7,824 nucleotides of DNA from an uncultured Bacillota bacterium. GTDB taxonomy: Bacteria; Bacillota; Clostridia; Peptostreptococcales; Anaerovoracaceae. Below are positions 7,675 through 7,824 of this stretch, piece after piece; within the stretch, counting starts at the first letter, position 1, and each line of letters begins with the position of its first letter. Both the position numbers and the translations under genes were made by a program. The stretch is taken from assembly GCA_946631075.1 (NCBI GenBank), contig CAMOZS010000074.1, positions 1 through 7,824 of the forward strand. The letters are read 5' to 3'. Below the pieces are notes generated by a model. That model made no database searches, was not told where the DNA came from, and was given only the letters and a program-made list of their open reading frames with translations.

Positions 7675-7721
7675 TTTACATATTGCGAGCGGCGCTGCGA
7701 AGAAAAACTTTTTGATGTAAA
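7675..7721. repeat. 7-bp inverted repeat next to the ribosome binding site of the radical SAM gene
   Basis: TTTACAT (7675-7681) is complementary to ATGTAAA (7715-7721). The right arm ends two bases before the GGAGG ribosome binding site at 7723-7727. The 33-base loop holds the odd palindrome AAAAACTTTTT (7703-7713) and a possible small CGAGC/GCTGCG stem. A fold here might influence ribosome access, but the stem is AT-rich and weak, so this is only a suggestion. Confidence 0.4.
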
Positions 7722-7722
7722 C

Positions 7723-7727
7723 GGAGG
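7723..7727 (+). promoter_or_regulatory. Ribosome binding site that fixes a TTG start
   Basis: GGAGG lies six bases before TTG at 7734-7736. In this frame the previous stop is TGA at 7713-7715, and no ATG or GTG occurs between it and the TTG. The TTG is therefore the only reasonable start for the protein that follows. The ATG at 7715 in another frame is stopped at once by TAA. Confidence 0.75.
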
Positions 7728-7733
7728 ACGCAT

Positions 7734-7824
7734 TTGCGGTACGAAGGCAATATATTCCGGCCGCCCAGTGAGGCCTACAGCCTCCTGGTCCAGGTCACCA
7801 TCGGATGTACACACAACAAGTGCA
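7734..7824 (+). CDS. Radical SAM protein, N-terminal fragment (cut by window end)
   Basis: Only the first 30 codons are inside the window. The translation runs MRYEGNIFRPPSEAY, then SLLVQVTIGCTHNKC. The segment VTIGCxHNKC resembles the first iron-sulfur ligand region of a group of uncharacterised radical SAM proteins common in anaerobic Clostridia, where I recall a third cysteine following shortly (pattern C-x4-C-x2-C). Such enzymes bind a 4Fe-4S cluster and cleave S-adenosylmethionine to start radical chemistry; the substrate here cannot be told. The two visible cysteines (residues 25 and 30) are separated by four residues, not the three of the classic CX3CX2C motif. Translation starts at TTG with a well-placed GGAGG. 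The gene lies 190 bases after argS on the same strand and may have its own promoter in the spacer, though I see no convincing one. Confidence 0.75.
   Translation, partial: MRYEGNIFRPPSEAYSLLVQVTIGCTHNKC

Larger units (their letters stand above)
7552..7704 (+). repeat. Three degenerate copies of a 13-base motif
   Basis: The copies are GCTCTGCGAAGCA (7552-7564), GCTCTGGCGAGCA (7661-7673) and GCGCTGCGAAGAA (7692-7704). The second and third match the first at 10 and 11 of 13 positions. An ATTGCGAG octamer also occurs twice (7634-7641 and 7682-7689), with a related ATTGCCCGAG at 7598-7607. The spacer therefore looks built from repeated units rather than random sequence, which fits a dispersed intergenic repeat family. 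Confidence 0.45.

Noticed and set aside
7616..7720. Small gene with GGGAGG then ATG at 7622, 32 residues
   Set aside because: The purine run touches the ATG with no spacing, the ORF crosses several inverted repeats, and no family is recognised. It is kept only as part of the open-frame finding.
7494..7814. A 106-codon minus-strand open frame across the spacer and both flanking gene ends
   Set aside because: It overlaps the end of argS and the start of the radical SAM gene, shows no recognisable domain, and its composition fits a frame left open by GC-rich repeats.

Overview
The window is an ordinary bacterial housekeeping operon read entirely on the + strand. Gene order, protein style and base composition point to an anaerobic member of Bacillota, class Clostridia, with fairly high GC. 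The main support is the Firmicutes-type cysteine cluster in PheS, a ZapA gene between pheT and mutS2, and a MutS2 with a C-terminal Smr domain. I cannot name family or species from the sequence alone.

Layout: the 3' end of pheS (to 340); pheT (363-2834); a long zapA (2845-3408); mutS2 (3415-5790); argS (5831-7543); a 190-base GC-rich spacer full of inverted repeats (7544-7733); and the first 30 codons of a radical SAM protein with a TTG start (7734 to the window end). Gaps between the first four genes are only 22, 10 and 6 bases, so pheS-pheT-zapA-mutS2 almost certainly share one transcript. The 40-base gap before argS holds a perfect TATAAT hexamer, so argS could have an additional weak promoter.

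Functionally, pheS and pheT encode the two subunits of phenylalanyl-tRNA synthetase and argS encodes arginyl-tRNA synthetase. mutS2 encodes an ATPase linked to ribosome rescue or to suppression of recombination, and zapA encodes an FtsZ-ring accessory protein. The set joins tRNA charging, translation quality control and cell division. All four complete coding regions are intact, without frameshifts or missing domains.

I did not find a clear new biological system. The least explained stretch is the argS-radical SAM spacer. It carries a nested hairpin that begins on the last base of the argS stop codon, a perfect 9-bp inverted repeat, a 7-bp triloop hairpin, a further 7-bp inverted repeat next to the downstream ribosome binding site, and three degenerate copies of a 13-base motif. 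It may be a structured RNA or a dispersed palindromic repeat element. It has no convincing rho-independent terminator.
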